Of a DNA stretch of 64,000 nucleotides, positions 34,063 through 42,391 are shown piece by piece. Source of the stretch: Streptomyces filipinensis (lineage in GTDB: Bacteria; Actinomycetota; Actinomycetes; Streptomycetales; Streptomycetaceae). The notes under the pieces are model-generated. The model saw nothing but the letters and a program-made list of their open reading frames with translations. It had not been told where the DNA came from and searched no databases. The DNA is taken from contig NZ_BMTD01000012.1 in assembly GCF_014649495.1 (NCBI RefSeq), positions 186,001 through 250,000 of the forward strand, in the 5' to 3' direction. Positions within the stretch are counted from its first letter, which is position 1. Every line of letters starts with the position of its first letter. The position numbers and the translations under genes are program-made.

Positions 34063-34097
34063 GCCCTGACCTGCGGAACGTTTCCGCAGGTCAGGGC
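34063..34097 (+). terminator. 16-bp hairpin terminator of galE
   Basis: GCCCTGACCTGCGGAA (34063-34078) and TTCCGCAGGTCAGGGC (34082-34097) form a perfect 16-bp stem with a 3-base loop, 21 bases after the galE stop. Confidence 0.85.
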
Positions 34098-34188
34098 ACA
34101 TGACAACGGTGTTCAGTACCGCGTTGCCCCATACCCCCCGCCCGTAGTTCACTGGGCCCTGCCGGACGGACACGAAAGGGCGGTTGTC

Positions 34189-35130
34189 ATGGGGGCAGGG
34201 CACGACCACGGGCACGCGCACAGCCATGCGCCGCCCACGGGCACGGCCGCGGCCGCGTACCGGGGCCGGTTGCGGATCGCGCTGGGGATCACGCTCACGA
34301 TCATGGTCGTGGAGATCGTCGGCGGCCTGGTCGCGGACTCGCTCGCACTGATCGCGGACGCGGCCCACATGGCGACCGACGGGGTGGGCCTCGGCATGGC
34401 CCTGCTCGCGATCCACTTCGCCAACCGGCCGCCGAGCACCAACCGCACCTTCGGCCTGGCCCGCGCCGAGATCCTGGCCGCCCTGGCCAACTGCCTGCTG
34501 CTGCTCGGGGTCGGCGGATACGTCCTGTACGAGGCGGTCGAGCGGTTCATGACCCCCGCGGACACCCGCGGCGGCCTGATGGTCGTGTTCGGCCTGATCG
34601 GCCTGGTCGCCAACAGCATCTCGCTGACCCTGCTGATGCGCGGGCAGAAGGAGAGCCTGAACGTACGGGGCGCCTTCCTGGAGGTGGCCGCGGACGCGCT
34701 GGGCTCGGTCGCGGTGCTGATCTCGGCCTCGGTGATCCTGACGACGGGCTGGCAGGCCGCCGACCCGATCGCCTCGCTGGTCATCGGCGTGATGATCGTG
34801 CCGAGGACGCTGAAGCTGCTGCGCGAGACGCTGGACGTGCTGCTGGAGGCGGCCCCGAAGGACGTCGACATGGCCGAGGTGCGGGCGCACATCCTGGCGC
34901 TGGACGGCGTGGAGGACGTACACGACCTGCACGCCTGGACGATCACCTCCGGCATGCCGGTGCTGTCGGCACATGTGGTGGTCACCTCGGAGGTGCTCAG
35001 CGCGGTGGGCCACGAGAAGCTGCTGCACGAGCTGCAGGGCTGCCTAGGCGACCACTTCGACGTGGAGCACTGCACCTTCCAGCTGGAGCCGGGCGGACAC
35101 GCGGAGCACGAGGCACGCCTGTGCCACTGA
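34189..35130 (+). CDS. Cation diffusion facilitator (Zn2+/divalent metal efflux)
   Basis: A 313-aa inner-membrane metal/proton antiporter with six transmembrane helices. The N-terminus is His-rich (HDHGHAHSH). The transport site in helix 2 is DAAHMATD, and the helix 5 site is in ADALGSVAV. The C-terminal cytoplasmic domain (about residues 215-300) ends with DVEHCTFQLE, typical of zinc-type CDF proteins. Likely substrates are Zn, Cd or Co. The ATG at 34189 is preceded by GGGCGG-like bases only, so the start is moderately certain. No metal regulator is adjacent. Confidence 0.9.
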   Translation: MGAGHDHGHAHSHAPPTGTAAAAYRGRLRIALGITLTIMVVEIVGGLVADSLALIADAAHMATDGVGLGMALLAIHFANRPPSTNRTFGLARAEILAALANCLLLLGVGGYVLYEAVERFMTPADTRGGLMVVFGLIGLVANSISLTLLMRGQKESLNVRGAFLEVAADALGSVAVLISASVILTTGWQAADPIASLVIGVMIVPRTLKLLRETLDVLLEAAPKDVDMAEVRAHILALDGVEDVHDLHAWTITSGMPVLSAHVVVTSEVLSAVGHEKLLHELQGCLGDHFDVEHCTFQLEPGGHAEHEARLCH

Positions 35131-35308
35131 CGGTACGCACAGGTGTTCGACACCCGCCCCGTGCGGTTCCGTGATCGCCTGACCGGGCACGATGATCTAC
35201 CGGGTCCGCCTTCCGGTGCGGCGCCGCGCGCGGACGTGCCGGGAAGTGCCGGGAGTGCCGGATTCGTACGGCAGACTTGGGGTGCGAAGACCGAGGCGAA
35301 GGATGGGT

Positions 35309-35902
35309 ATGCCGATCACACCTGCCACCGCGACGCACAGCTCGTCGAATGGCACCGCAGAGGCGATTTTGCTGGAACTGGTCGACGAGAAGGGTGTGAC
35401 GATCGGTACAGCGGAGAAGCTCGCCGCCCACCAGCCGCCGGGACAGCTGCACCGCGCGTTCTCGGTGTTCCTCTTCGACGAGCAGGGCCGGCTGCTGCTG
35501 CAGCAGCGGGCGCTCGGCAAGTACCACTCCCCCGGTGTGTGGTCCAACACCTGTTGCGGGCACCCCTATCCGGGCGAGGCGCCGTTCGCCGCCGCGGCCC
35601 GGCGCACGTTCGAGGAACTGGGTGTGTCGCCCTCGCTGCTGGCGGAGGCGGGCACGGTCCGCTACAACCACCCGGACCCGGCCTCGGGCCTGGTCGAGCA
35701 GGAGTACAACCATCTGTTCGTCGGCCTGGTGCAGGCGCGGCTCGCGGCGGACCCGGAGGAGGTCGAGGCCACGGCCTTCGTGACGGCGGCCGAGCTGGCG
35801 GAGCGGCATGTCCGTGACCCGTTCTCGGCCTGGTTCATGACCGTTCTGGACGCGGCCCGTCCGGCGATCCGGGAGCTGACGGGCCCGTCCGCGGGCTGGT
35901 GA
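35309..35902 (+). CDS. idi: Isopentenyl-diphosphate delta-isomerase (type I)
   Basis: A 197-aa Nudix-fold enzyme interconverting IPP and DMAPP. The catalytic Cys lies in WSNTCCGHPYPGE and the Glu in the RYNHPDP...VEQEYNHLF region; the Nudix-like stretch AAARRTFEELGV follows the Cys motif. The ATG at 35309 has AAGGA six bases upstream; an ATG two codons earlier is possible. The sequence from MPITPATATHSSSNGTAE closely matches my memory of the S. coelicolor enzyme. It is 10 kb from the hopanoid genes and supports the same isoprenoid supply. Confidence 0.94.
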   Translation: MPITPATATHSSSNGTAEAILLELVDEKGVTIGTAEKLAAHQPPGQLHRAFSVFLFDEQGRLLLQQRALGKYHSPGVWSNTCCGHPYPGEAPFAAAARRTFEELGVSPSLLAEAGTVRYNHPDPASGLVEQEYNHLFVGLVQARLAADPEEVEATAFVTAAELAERHVRDPFSAWFMTVLDAARPAIRELTGPSAGW

Positions 35903-35910
35903 GCGGATCC

Positions 35911-35931
35911 CGCGGCAGGGCCGCCTGCGCG
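35911..35931. terminator. Likely bidirectional hairpin between idi and the ATPase gene
   Basis: CGCGGCAGG (35911-35919) pairs with CCTGCGCG (35924-35931) with one bulged base and a 4-base loop. It sits between two convergent genes. It is weaker than the other hairpins in the window. Confidence 0.45.
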
Positions 35932-35938
35932 TGCGGCG

Positions 35939-36469
35939 CTACGGCAGCGTCGCGGGCTTGAGCGGCAGCGCGGCCCAGATCACCTTGCCGCCGCTCGCCG
36001 TGTGCTCCACGTCGACCGTGCCGCCCGCCTCCCGTGCCACCTCGCGGACCAGGAGCAGGCCCCGGCCGCCGGTCTGGCCGTGGTCGGCCTCCAGGGCGGT
36101 CGGGCGGTAGGGGTGGTTGTCCTCCACGGACACCCGCACCCACTCGGCTCCGACGGCGACCTCCACGGCCAGCACCGGCGACAGCAGCGCCGCGTGCCTC
36201 ACCGCGTTGGTGACCAGCTCGGAGACGATCAGCAGCAGGCCGTACTCCAGCTCGTCGGAGACCGGCACGCCCTGGCGCAGCAGCAGGTCCCGGACCGCGT
36301 GCCGGGCCTGCGGGACCGAGGCGTCCACCGCGGCGGCGGTGAACCGCCAGACGCCTTCGTACGGCAGTGGATCGGGAGGCGGCGCGGCCTCCCCCGCTGG
36401 GCGTGGGCCGTCCCCGCGCCCGTGGTCGTCCATCGTCCGGTCGCCACCCTCGCGCTCGATTGTCACCAC
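35939..36469 (-). CDS. HATPase_c anti-sigma-factor-like protein
   Basis: A 176-aa (or 164-aa) protein of the RsbW/SpoIIAB-like ATPase class common in Streptomyces. The N box region is ELVTNAVRHA, the G1 region VSVEDNHPYRP, and the G2 region GGRGLLLVREVAREAG. Such proteins bind sigma or anti-anti-sigma factors and may phosphorylate the latter; the partner is unknown. GTG 36469 and ATG 36433 are both possible starts, and neither has a good ribosome site. Confidence 0.82.
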   Translation of the reverse strand: MVTIEREGGDRTMDDHGRGDGPRPAGEAAPPPDPLPYEGVWRFTAAAVDASVPQARHAVRDLLLRQGVPVSDELEYGLLLIVSELVTNAVRHAALLSPVLAVEVAVGAEWVRVSVEDNHPYRPTALEADHGQTGGRGLLLVREVAREAGGTVDVEHTASGGKVIWAALPLKPATLP

Positions 36470-36631
36470 ACGTCGAGTGTTGGTAACGATGCGCGGCCGC
36501 CTTTGTACCTGAACACAAGTCAGCGTGTATCGAGCGGTTCATGACCGAGTGCGTATGACACGGTCACGTGTGGGACTGTTCCTGACCCCCCTGCGCCGCT
36601 TCCCGAACTAATCAGGTCGTACGGGTTTGGG

Positions 36632-37213
36632 CTAGTGCTGGTCGGAGACGAGCCCGACGACCCGGTGTCCGCTGTAGCCGGCGGCCAGGAGGGCGAGGCC
36701 GTCGAAGAGCAGGGCGAGCGAGAAGAAGGCGCCGATGACGTACTGGCTGCTGCCCGGCCAGGAGGCGAGGACCAGGATCCCGATCAGCAGGTCGAAGGCG
36801 CCGAGGAGCAGGGTCCAGCCGAACTGCGGACCGCGTACGACCAGGCTGCCGACCAGCCGGAAGAGGCCCGCGGAGAGGAACAGCAGCGCGGCGAACATGG
36901 TGAGCGCGGCGGCCGCCGCGTGCGGCAGGCGGATGACGACGACACCGGCCGCGATGTTCAGCGCCGCGACGATGACGCCGAGCCAGAAGAAGCTGGTGCC
37001 TCGGGACTGGATCGCGTGCAGCAGGCCGATGATCCCGCCGATCAGCAGCAGCCAGCCGAACAGCAGCATCGAGGTGAGCGTGGCGACGGCGGTGTAGACC
37101 AGTCCGACGACGCCGGCGAGCACGAGGAGCACGCCGAGCACGGCCAGCCAGCTGAAGCCGTGGCGCAGCTTCGTCACCCTGTCCTTGGGCTCACGTGTGC
37201 CGAACTTGGCCAT
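36632..37213 (-). CDS. HdeD-like (DUF308) membrane protein
   Basis: A 193-aa integral membrane protein with six predicted helices arranged as repeated hairpins (AVLGVLLVLAGVVGLVY, LLLIGGIIGLLHAI, FWLGVIVAALNIAAG). This is the DUF308/HdeD pattern; in enteric bacteria the family is linked to acid resistance, but its role in Streptomyces is unknown. The ATG at 37213 has GGAGG six bases upstream, which favours it over the in-frame GTG at 37231. Confidence 0.85.
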   Translation of the reverse strand: MAKFGTREPKDRVTKLRHGFSWLAVLGVLLVLAGVVGLVYTAVATLTSMLLFGWLLLIGGIIGLLHAIQSRGTSFFWLGVIVAALNIAAGVVVIRLPHAAAAALTMFAALLFLSAGLFRLVGSLVVRGPQFGWTLLLGAFDLLIGILVLASWPGSSQYVIGAFFSLALLFDGLALLAAGYSGHRVVGLVSDQH

Positions 37214-37335
37214 CGCCGCCTCCTCGGTCACCGCCGTTTCGCCCCCCTCCCTCCCTATGTGTCCCCACTGGACCGGATCGGTAACGCCGGGGCGAGGTAC
37301 CCCCCGGGGATCCGGCCCCCGATACCATCCGGCGC

Positions 37336-38085
37336 ATGGAGCCCCAGCTGTCGCACCGTGTCGAAGGCGCTGTCGCCACCGTCGTCATCCACCACCCGGC
37401 CAAGCGCAACGCCATGACCGCGGCGATGTGGCGGGCGCTGCCGCCGCTGCTGGACGAGCTGGCGCACGACCCGGCCGTACGGGCGCTGGTGCTCACCGGG
37501 GAAGGCGGCACTTTCTGCGCGGGTGCGGACATCTCCACGCTCCGGGGGTCGCCGGACGAGACGCCGGGGCTCGCCGTGGCGGCCGAGGAGGCGCTCGCCG
37601 CGTTCCCCAAGCCGACCCTGGCCGCCGTGCGCGGGCACTGCGTGGGCGGCGGGTCGCAGCTGGCGGCGGCCTGCGATCTGCGGCTGGCGGAGGAGGGCGC
37701 CCTGTTCGGGGTGACACCGGCGCGGCTCGGCATCGTCTATCCGGCCTCCTCGACCCGTCGGCTGGTGTCGCTGGTCGGTCCCTCCACGGCCAAGTACCTG
37801 CTGTTCACGGCCGAGTTGATCGACGCGGGGCGGGCGCTGGCCACCGGGCTGGTGGACGAGGTGCTGCCGGAGGGCGAACTGGGCAAACGGGTCGCGGAGT
37901 TGACCCGGATCCTGGCCTCCCGCTCGCTGCTCACCCAGGCCGCCGCGAAGGAGTTCGCGAACGGCAGGACGGACCGGGACGCCCACTGGGCGGCGCAGGC
38001 GCGCGGCAGCGGCGACACCGCGGAGGGCGTCGCCGCGTTCCTGGAGCGCCGGCAGCCGCGCTTCAGCTGGACTGCGACAGGATGA
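37336..38085 (+). CDS. Crotonase-fold (enoyl-CoA hydratase-like) protein lacking both catalytic Glu
   Basis: A 249-aa crotonase-superfamily protein. FCAGADIS (oxyanion region) and GHCVGGGSQLAAACDLR are clear. At the positions of the two catalytic glutamates of true hydratases it has Gln108 (GGGSQL instead of GGGxEL) and Pro128/Ala129 (FGVTPARLG instead of FGxPE). Classical hydration is therefore doubtful; isomerase, hydrolase, decarboxylase or non-catalytic roles are possible. The start ATG is at 37336. Its 3' end overlaps the convergent DJ-1/PfpI gene by 23 bases. Confidence 0.85.
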   Translation: MEPQLSHRVEGAVATVVIHHPAKRNAMTAAMWRALPPLLDELAHDPAVRALVLTGEGGTFCAGADISTLRGSPDETPGLAVAAEEALAAFPKPTLAAVRGHCVGGGSQLAAACDLRLAEEGALFGVTPARLGIVYPASSTRRLVSLVGPSTAKYLLFTAELIDAGRALATGLVDEVLPEGELGKRVAELTRILASRSLLTQAAAKEFANGRTDRDAHWAAQARGSGDTAEGVAAFLERRQPRFSWTATG

Positions 38086-38707
38086 AGCGGCTCCGCGCGC
38101 GCAGCAGGTCCACGATGTGCGCCGGTGCCTTTTCCGGCGAGCCCGCGTCGTAGGGCGGCTGCGGGTCGTACTCGGTGGCGAGCTGGACCGCCTGGGCGTG
38201 CTCGTCGCCGGCGATCCGGCCGAGCAGCGTGAGCCCCATGTCGATGCCGGCGGACACACCGGCCGCGGTGACGTACTTTCCGTCGAGGACGACGCGTTCG
38301 CCCGTGGGCTCGGCCCCGAACCCGGTCAGCTGGTCCAGGGCCAGCCAGTGGGAGGTGGCCCGGCGCCCCCTGAGGAGCCCGGCGGCGGCCAGGAGCAGGG
38401 AGCCGGAGCAGACGGACGTCGTCCAGGTGCTGGTGGCGTCGGCGGCGCGCAGCCAGTCCAGCAGGGGCTCGTGGTCCATCAGCGCGCTCTGGCCGGGGCC
38501 TCCGGACACCAGCACGATGTCGGGTGCGGGCACCTCTGCCAGAGCCTTGTCGGCGTTGAGGGCGAGGGCTCCGGTGTCGGTGCGGACGAGGCCGGCCTCC
38601 TCGGCGACGAACACCGTCTCCGCGTCCGGGAGCCTGGACAGGATCTCGTAGGGGCCGACGACGTCGAGGGCGGTGAAGCGGTCGTAGACGACGATGGCGA
38701 TCTGCAT
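38063..38707 (-). CDS. DJ-1/PfpI family protein (isonitrile-hydratase-like)
   Basis: A 214-aa class I amidotransferase-like fold protein. The nucleophile elbow TSVCSGSLLLAAAG places Cys100 at the active site, and RRATSHW is shared with isonitrile hydratases. It also resembles the sensory half of the GlxA-type regulator encoded immediately upstream. A hydrolytic or glyoxalase-like role is possible; the substrate is unknown. It starts at ATG 38707, 35 bases after the regulator gene and probably in its operon. Confidence 0.85.
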   Translation of the reverse strand: MQIAIVVYDRFTALDVVGPYEILSRLPDAETVFVAEEAGLVRTDTGALALNADKALAEVPAPDIVLVSGGPGQSALMDHEPLLDWLRAADATSTWTTSVCSGSLLLAAAGLLRGRRATSHWLALDQLTGFGAEPTGERVVLDGKYVTAAGVSAGIDMGLTLLGRIAGDEHAQAVQLATEYDPQPPYDAGSPEKAPAHIVDLLRARSRFILSQSS

Positions 38708-38719
38708 CGGTTGTCCTTC

Positions 38720-38767
38720 CAGTGGGCGGGTGCGGGCCGGATTCAGTGGGCGGGCGCGGGCCGGAAG
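38720..38767. repeat. 24-bp tandem duplication at the GlxA stop codon
   Basis: CAGTGGGCGGGTGCGGGCCG followed by GATT (38720-38743) is repeated at 38744-38767 with one internal difference and a changed last pair. The right copy encodes the last residues and stop of the regulator gene on the minus strand. The left copy is in the short gap to the next gene. Confidence 0.7.
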
Positions 38768-39702
38768 CGGCGGCGGTACTCGGCCGGGGCGGTACCGAGG
38801 GCCTTGACGAAGGCGCGGCGCATGGCCTCGGGGGTGCCGTAGCCGCCGGCGCGGGCGATCTCCTCGATGCCGTCGGCGGTGTCCTCCAGCAGCCGGCGGG
38901 CGTGTTCCAGGCGGACCCGGTCGACGTAGCGGCCGGGTGTCATGCCGGTCTCCTCACGGAAGGCGCGCGCGAAGTGGCGCGGTGACAGCCGGGCCCTGGC
39001 GGCGAGCGACTCGACCGTGAGGTCGCCGGCCGGGTGCTCGGTGATCCACCGCTGGACCTCGCGCAGCGGTGCGCGCTGTGCGGTCTGGGCGGCGAGCTGG
39101 GCGCTGAACTGCGCCTGGTTGCCGGGCCGGCGCAGGAAGACCACCAGGTGCCGGGCGACGGCGAGGGCGACGTCCCGGTCCAGGTCCTCCTCGACCAGGG
39201 CGAGCGCCAGGTCGATGCCGGAGGTCACGCCGGCCGAGGTGGCGACGTGTCCGTCGCGGACGTAGATGGGCTCCGGTTCCACGGCGACGGCCGGGTGGTC
39301 GCGGGCGAGCCGGTCGCAGTAGGCCCAGTGGGTCGTCGCCCGGCGCCCGTCGAGGAGCCCGGCGGCGGCGAGCAGGAGGGCGCCCGTGCACACCGAGACC
39401 AGGCGCGGTGCGCGCGGGCCGTGGGTGCGCAGCCAGTCGATCAGCCGCGGGTCGGGGGCCCGGGTGCCCTGACCGCCCGGGACCAGCAGGGTGTGCGGGC
39501 CGGGGGCCGCGGTGAGCGCCTCGTCCGGTACGAGCGTCAGGCCGGCGGAGGTGCGCACGGGGCCGCCGTCCAGGGAGGCGGTGCGGATCCGGTAGGTGCC
39601 CGGCGTGTGCGTCTCGGCGCCGGCGAACACCTCCAGCGGCCCGGTGACGTCGAGGCTCTGGACGCCGTCGAAAAGGACGAAGAGGAGGGTGCGCTGGGGC
39701 AT
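38743..39702 (-). CDS. GlxA-family AraC-type regulator with DJ-1/PfpI sensor domain
   Basis: A 319-aa transcription regulator. The N-terminal DJ-1/PfpI domain has the elbow SVCTGALLLAAAG (Cys105) and RRATTHW. The C-terminal AraC DNA-binding domain (about residues 215-315) has LTVESLAARARLSPRHFARA and the second helix-turn-helix IEEIARAGGYGTPEAMRRAF. It probably controls the adjacent DJ-1/PfpI gene. The ATG at 39702 gives the usual family length; a longer frame upstream has no ribosome site. Confidence 0.9.
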   Translation of the reverse strand: MPQRTLLFVLFDGVQSLDVTGPLEVFAGAETHTPGTYRIRTASLDGGPVRTSAGLTLVPDEALTAAPGPHTLLVPGGQGTRAPDPRLIDWLRTHGPRAPRLVSVCTGALLLAAAGLLDGRRATTHWAYCDRLARDHPAVAVEPEPIYVRDGHVATSAGVTSGIDLALALVEEDLDRDVALAVARHLVVFLRRPGNQAQFSAQLAAQTAQRAPLREVQRWITEHPAGDLTVESLAARARLSPRHFARAFREETGMTPGRYVDRVRLEHARRLLEDTADGIEEIARAGGYGTPEAMRRAFVKALGTAPAEYRRRFRPAPAH

Positions 39703-39907
39703 GTCCCGATTCTTCGCCGCACGAGGAGTGGCCGCAATGACGTGTTTCCCACCTTTCCTGCCATGGCCGGGGATGAGGGCAGGCCGCTGCCCGAGCCGGG
39801 TCCGGCATTCGGCCCGGCGGCCCGCCACGCGCCGCCCTGATCCCCGGTTGTCGGTGTCACCTGCCACAATTGCCGCGCAACCTCAGTGGAGAAGGCGGTA
39901 CGGGATC

Positions 39908-42328
39908 GTGACGACACCCGGATCCATCGAAGCAGGATCCATCGAAGGCAGGATCGCCGAGGAGCTCGGCGTACGGGAGCGGCAGGTGAGGGCCGCGGTG
40001 GAACTGCTCGACGGCGGTTCGACCGTGCCCTTCATCGCCCGCTACCGCAAGGAAGCGACCGAGATGCTCGACGACGCGCAGCTGCGCACGATCGAGGAGC
40101 GGCTGCGCTATCTGCGGGAGCTGGAGGAGCGTCGGGCGGCGATCCTGGAGTCGGTGCGCGAGCAGGGCAAGCTCACCGACGAGCTGGAGGCCCGCATCCG
40201 CGGCGCCGAGACCAAGGCGCGGCTGGAGGACGTCTACCTCCCGTACAAGCCCAAGCGGCGCACCAAGGCGCAGATCGCGCGCGAGGCCGGCCTGGAGCCG
40301 CTGGCCGAGGGCCTGCTGGGCGACCCCACGGCGGAGCCGGCGGCGGCCGCCGCCGCGTTCGTGGACGCCGGCAAGGGCGTCGCCGACCCGCAGGCCGCCC
40401 TGGACGGCGCGCGGGCGATCCTGGCCGAGCGGTTCTCGGAGGACGCCGACCTGATCGGTGAGCTGCGCGAGCGCATGTGGGTGCGCGGACGGCTGGTCGC
40501 GAAGGTGCGGGAGGGCAAGGAGGAGGCGGGCGCGAAGTTCGCCGACTACTTCGACTTCGCCGAGCCGTTCACCGAGCTGCCCTCGCACCGCGTCCTGGCG
40601 ATGCTGCGCGGCGAGAAGGAGGAGGTCCTGGACCTCGTCCTGGAGCCGGAGGAGCCGGCCGAGTCCGCATCGGCTCCCTCCTCGTACGAGGGCATCGTCG
40701 CTTCGCGGTTCGGGATCGCCGACCGGGGCCGGCCCGCCGACAAGTGGCTGACGGACACGGTCCGCTGGGCCTGGCGCACCCGGATCCTGGTGCACCTCGG
40801 CATCGACCTGCGGCTGCGGCTGCGTACGGCCGCCGAGGACGAGGCGGTGAACGTCTTCGCGGCGAACCTGCGCGACCTGCTGCTGGCCGCCCCGGCCGGC
40901 ACGCGCGCGACGCTGGGCCTGGACCCCGGTTTCCGCACGGGCGTGAAGGTCGCCGTGGTCGACGCCACGGGCAAGACCGTCGCCACCGACGTCATCCACC
41001 CGCATGTCCCGGCCAACAAGTGGGACGAGGCGATCGCCAGGCTCGCGAAGCTCGCCGAGGAGCACGCGGTCGAGCTGGTCGCGATCGGCAACGGCACCGC
41101 CTCCCGCGAGACCGACAAGCTCGCCGGTGAACTGATCGCCAGGCACCCGGAGCTGAAGCTCACCAAGGTGATGGTGTCCGAGGCGGGCGCGTCGGTGTAC
41201 TCGGCGTCGGAGTACGCCTCGCGGGAGCTGCCCGGCATGGACGTGTCGCTGCGCGGCGCGGTGTCCATCGCGCGCCGTCTGCAGGACCCGCTGGCCGAGC
41301 TGGTGAAGATCGACCCGAAGTCCATCGGCGTCGGCCAGTACCAGCACGACCTGTCCGAGGTGAAGCTGTCCCGTTCGCTGGACGCGGTGGTCGAGGACTG
41401 TGTGAACGGCGTCGGCGTGGACGTCAACACCGCCTCCGTGCCGCTGCTTTCCCGCGTGTCCGGCATCTCCTCCGGCCTGGCCGAGAACATCGTGGCGCAC
41501 CGGGACGCGAACGGCCCGTTCACGTCCCGCTCCGCGCTGAAGAAGGTCGCCCGGCTCGGTCCGAAGGCGTACGAGCAGTGCGCGGGCTTCCTGCGCATCC
41601 GCGGCGGCGACGACCCGCTGGACGCCTCCAGCGTGCACCCCGAGGCCTACCCGGTGGTGCGCCGCATGGTGAAGACGACGGGCCAGGAGGTGGCCTCCCT
41701 CATCGGCAACACGGGCGTGCTGCGCTCGCTGAAGCCCGCCGACTTCGTGGACGACACGTTCGGTCTGCCGACCGTGACGGACATCCTGAAGGAGCTGGAG
41801 AAGCCGGGCCGCGACCCGCGGCCCGCGTTCAAGACGGCCACCTTCAAGGAGGGCGTGGAGAAGATCTCCGACCTCACCGCCGGGATGGTCCTGGAGGGCG
41901 TGGTGACGAACGTGGCGGCCTTCGGCGCGTTCGTGGACGTCGGCGTCCACCAGGACGGCCTGGTGCATGTCTCGGCGATGTCGAAGACGTTCGTCAAGGA
42001 CCCGCGGGACGTCGCCAAGCCGGGTGACATCGTCAAGGTGAAGGTCCTCGACGTGGACATCCCGCGCAAGCGGATCGCGCTCACGCTGCGCCTGGACGAC
42101 GAGGCCGCGCCGCAGGGGCCCGGCGGCGGCCGTCAGCAGCGCGGCGGCGGCCCCCGTCCGCCGCAGCAGCGGCAGGGCGCCGGGCAGGGGCAGCGGCAGG
42201 GCGCCGGGCAGGGGCAGCGGCAGGGCCGGGGCGGTGACCGGGGCGGCCGTCAGGCCCCGCCCCCGGCCAACAGCGCGATGGCGGACGCGCTGCGCCGGGC
42301 CGGGCTGCTGGACCCGAAGAAGCGGTGA
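39908..42328 (+). CDS. tex: Tex-family RNA-binding transcription accessory protein
   Basis: An 806-aa nucleic-acid-binding protein. The N-terminal Tex domain (FIARYRKEATEMLDDAQLR), the YqgF-like RNase H fold (LGLDPGFRTGVKVAVVD), helix-hairpin-helix segments (VSGISSGLAENIVAHR) and a C-terminal S1 domain (about residues 655-730, VTNVAAFGAFVDVGVHQDGL) follow the family order. The tail is Gly/Gln/Arg-rich with a short tandem repeat. The GTG at 39908 is the first start after the plausible leader. Homologues affect transcription and toxin expression. Confidence 0.92.
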   Translation: MTTPGSIEAGSIEGRIAEELGVRERQVRAAVELLDGGSTVPFIARYRKEATEMLDDAQLRTIEERLRYLRELEERRAAILESVREQGKLTDELEARIRGAETKARLEDVYLPYKPKRRTKAQIAREAGLEPLAEGLLGDPTAEPAAAAAAFVDAGKGVADPQAALDGARAILAERFSEDADLIGELRERMWVRGRLVAKVREGKEEAGAKFADYFDFAEPFTELPSHRVLAMLRGEKEEVLDLVLEPEEPAESASAPSSYEGIVASRFGIADRGRPADKWLTDTVRWAWRTRILVHLGIDLRLRLRTAAEDEAVNVFAANLRDLLLAAPAGTRATLGLDPGFRTGVKVAVVDATGKTVATDVIHPHVPANKWDEAIARLAKLAEEHAVELVAIGNGTASRETDKLAGELIARHPELKLTKVMVSEAGASVYSASEYASRELPGMDVSLRGAVSIARRLQDPLAELVKIDPKSIGVGQYQHDLSEVKLSRSLDAVVEDCVNGVGVDVNTASVPLLSRVSGISSGLAENIVAHRDANGPFTSRSALKKVARLGPKAYEQCAGFLRIRGGDDPLDASSVHPEAYPVVRRMVKTTGQEVASLIGNTGVLRSLKPADFVDDTFGLPTVTDILKELEKPGRDPRPAFKTATFKEGVEKISDLTAGMVLEGVVTNVAAFGAFVDVGVHQDGLVHVSAMSKTFVKDPRDVAKPGDIVKVKVLDVDIPRKRIALTLRLDDEAAPQGPGGGRQQRGGGPRPPQQRQGAGQGQRQGAGQGQRQGRGGDRGGRQAPPPANSAMADALRRAGLLDPKKR
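42173..42220 (+). repeat. In-frame 24-bp tandem repeat in tex
   Basis: Two identical adjacent 24-base units (42173-42196 and 42197-42220) encode QGAGQGQR twice in the low-complexity tail of Tex. In-frame length and perfect identity suggest a variable-number site. Confidence 0.85.
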
Positions 42329-42348
42329 CCCCGCGGGGCCGCTGACAC

Positions 42349-42374
42349 GGCACCCTCCCCTGGCGGAGGGTGCC
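42349..42374. terminator. Bidirectional hairpin between tex and the ABC-F gene
   Basis: GGCACCCTCC (42349-42358) and GGAGGGTGCC (42365-42374) pair perfectly around a 6-base loop between the convergent genes. Confidence 0.75.
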
Positions 42375-42391
42375 TTCGTCCAGCCCCTGCG

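Noticed and set aside
38720..38767. 24-bp direct repeat as an insertion-sequence target duplication
   Set aside because: The copies are directly adjacent, with no element between them and no transposase nearby; slippage is simpler.
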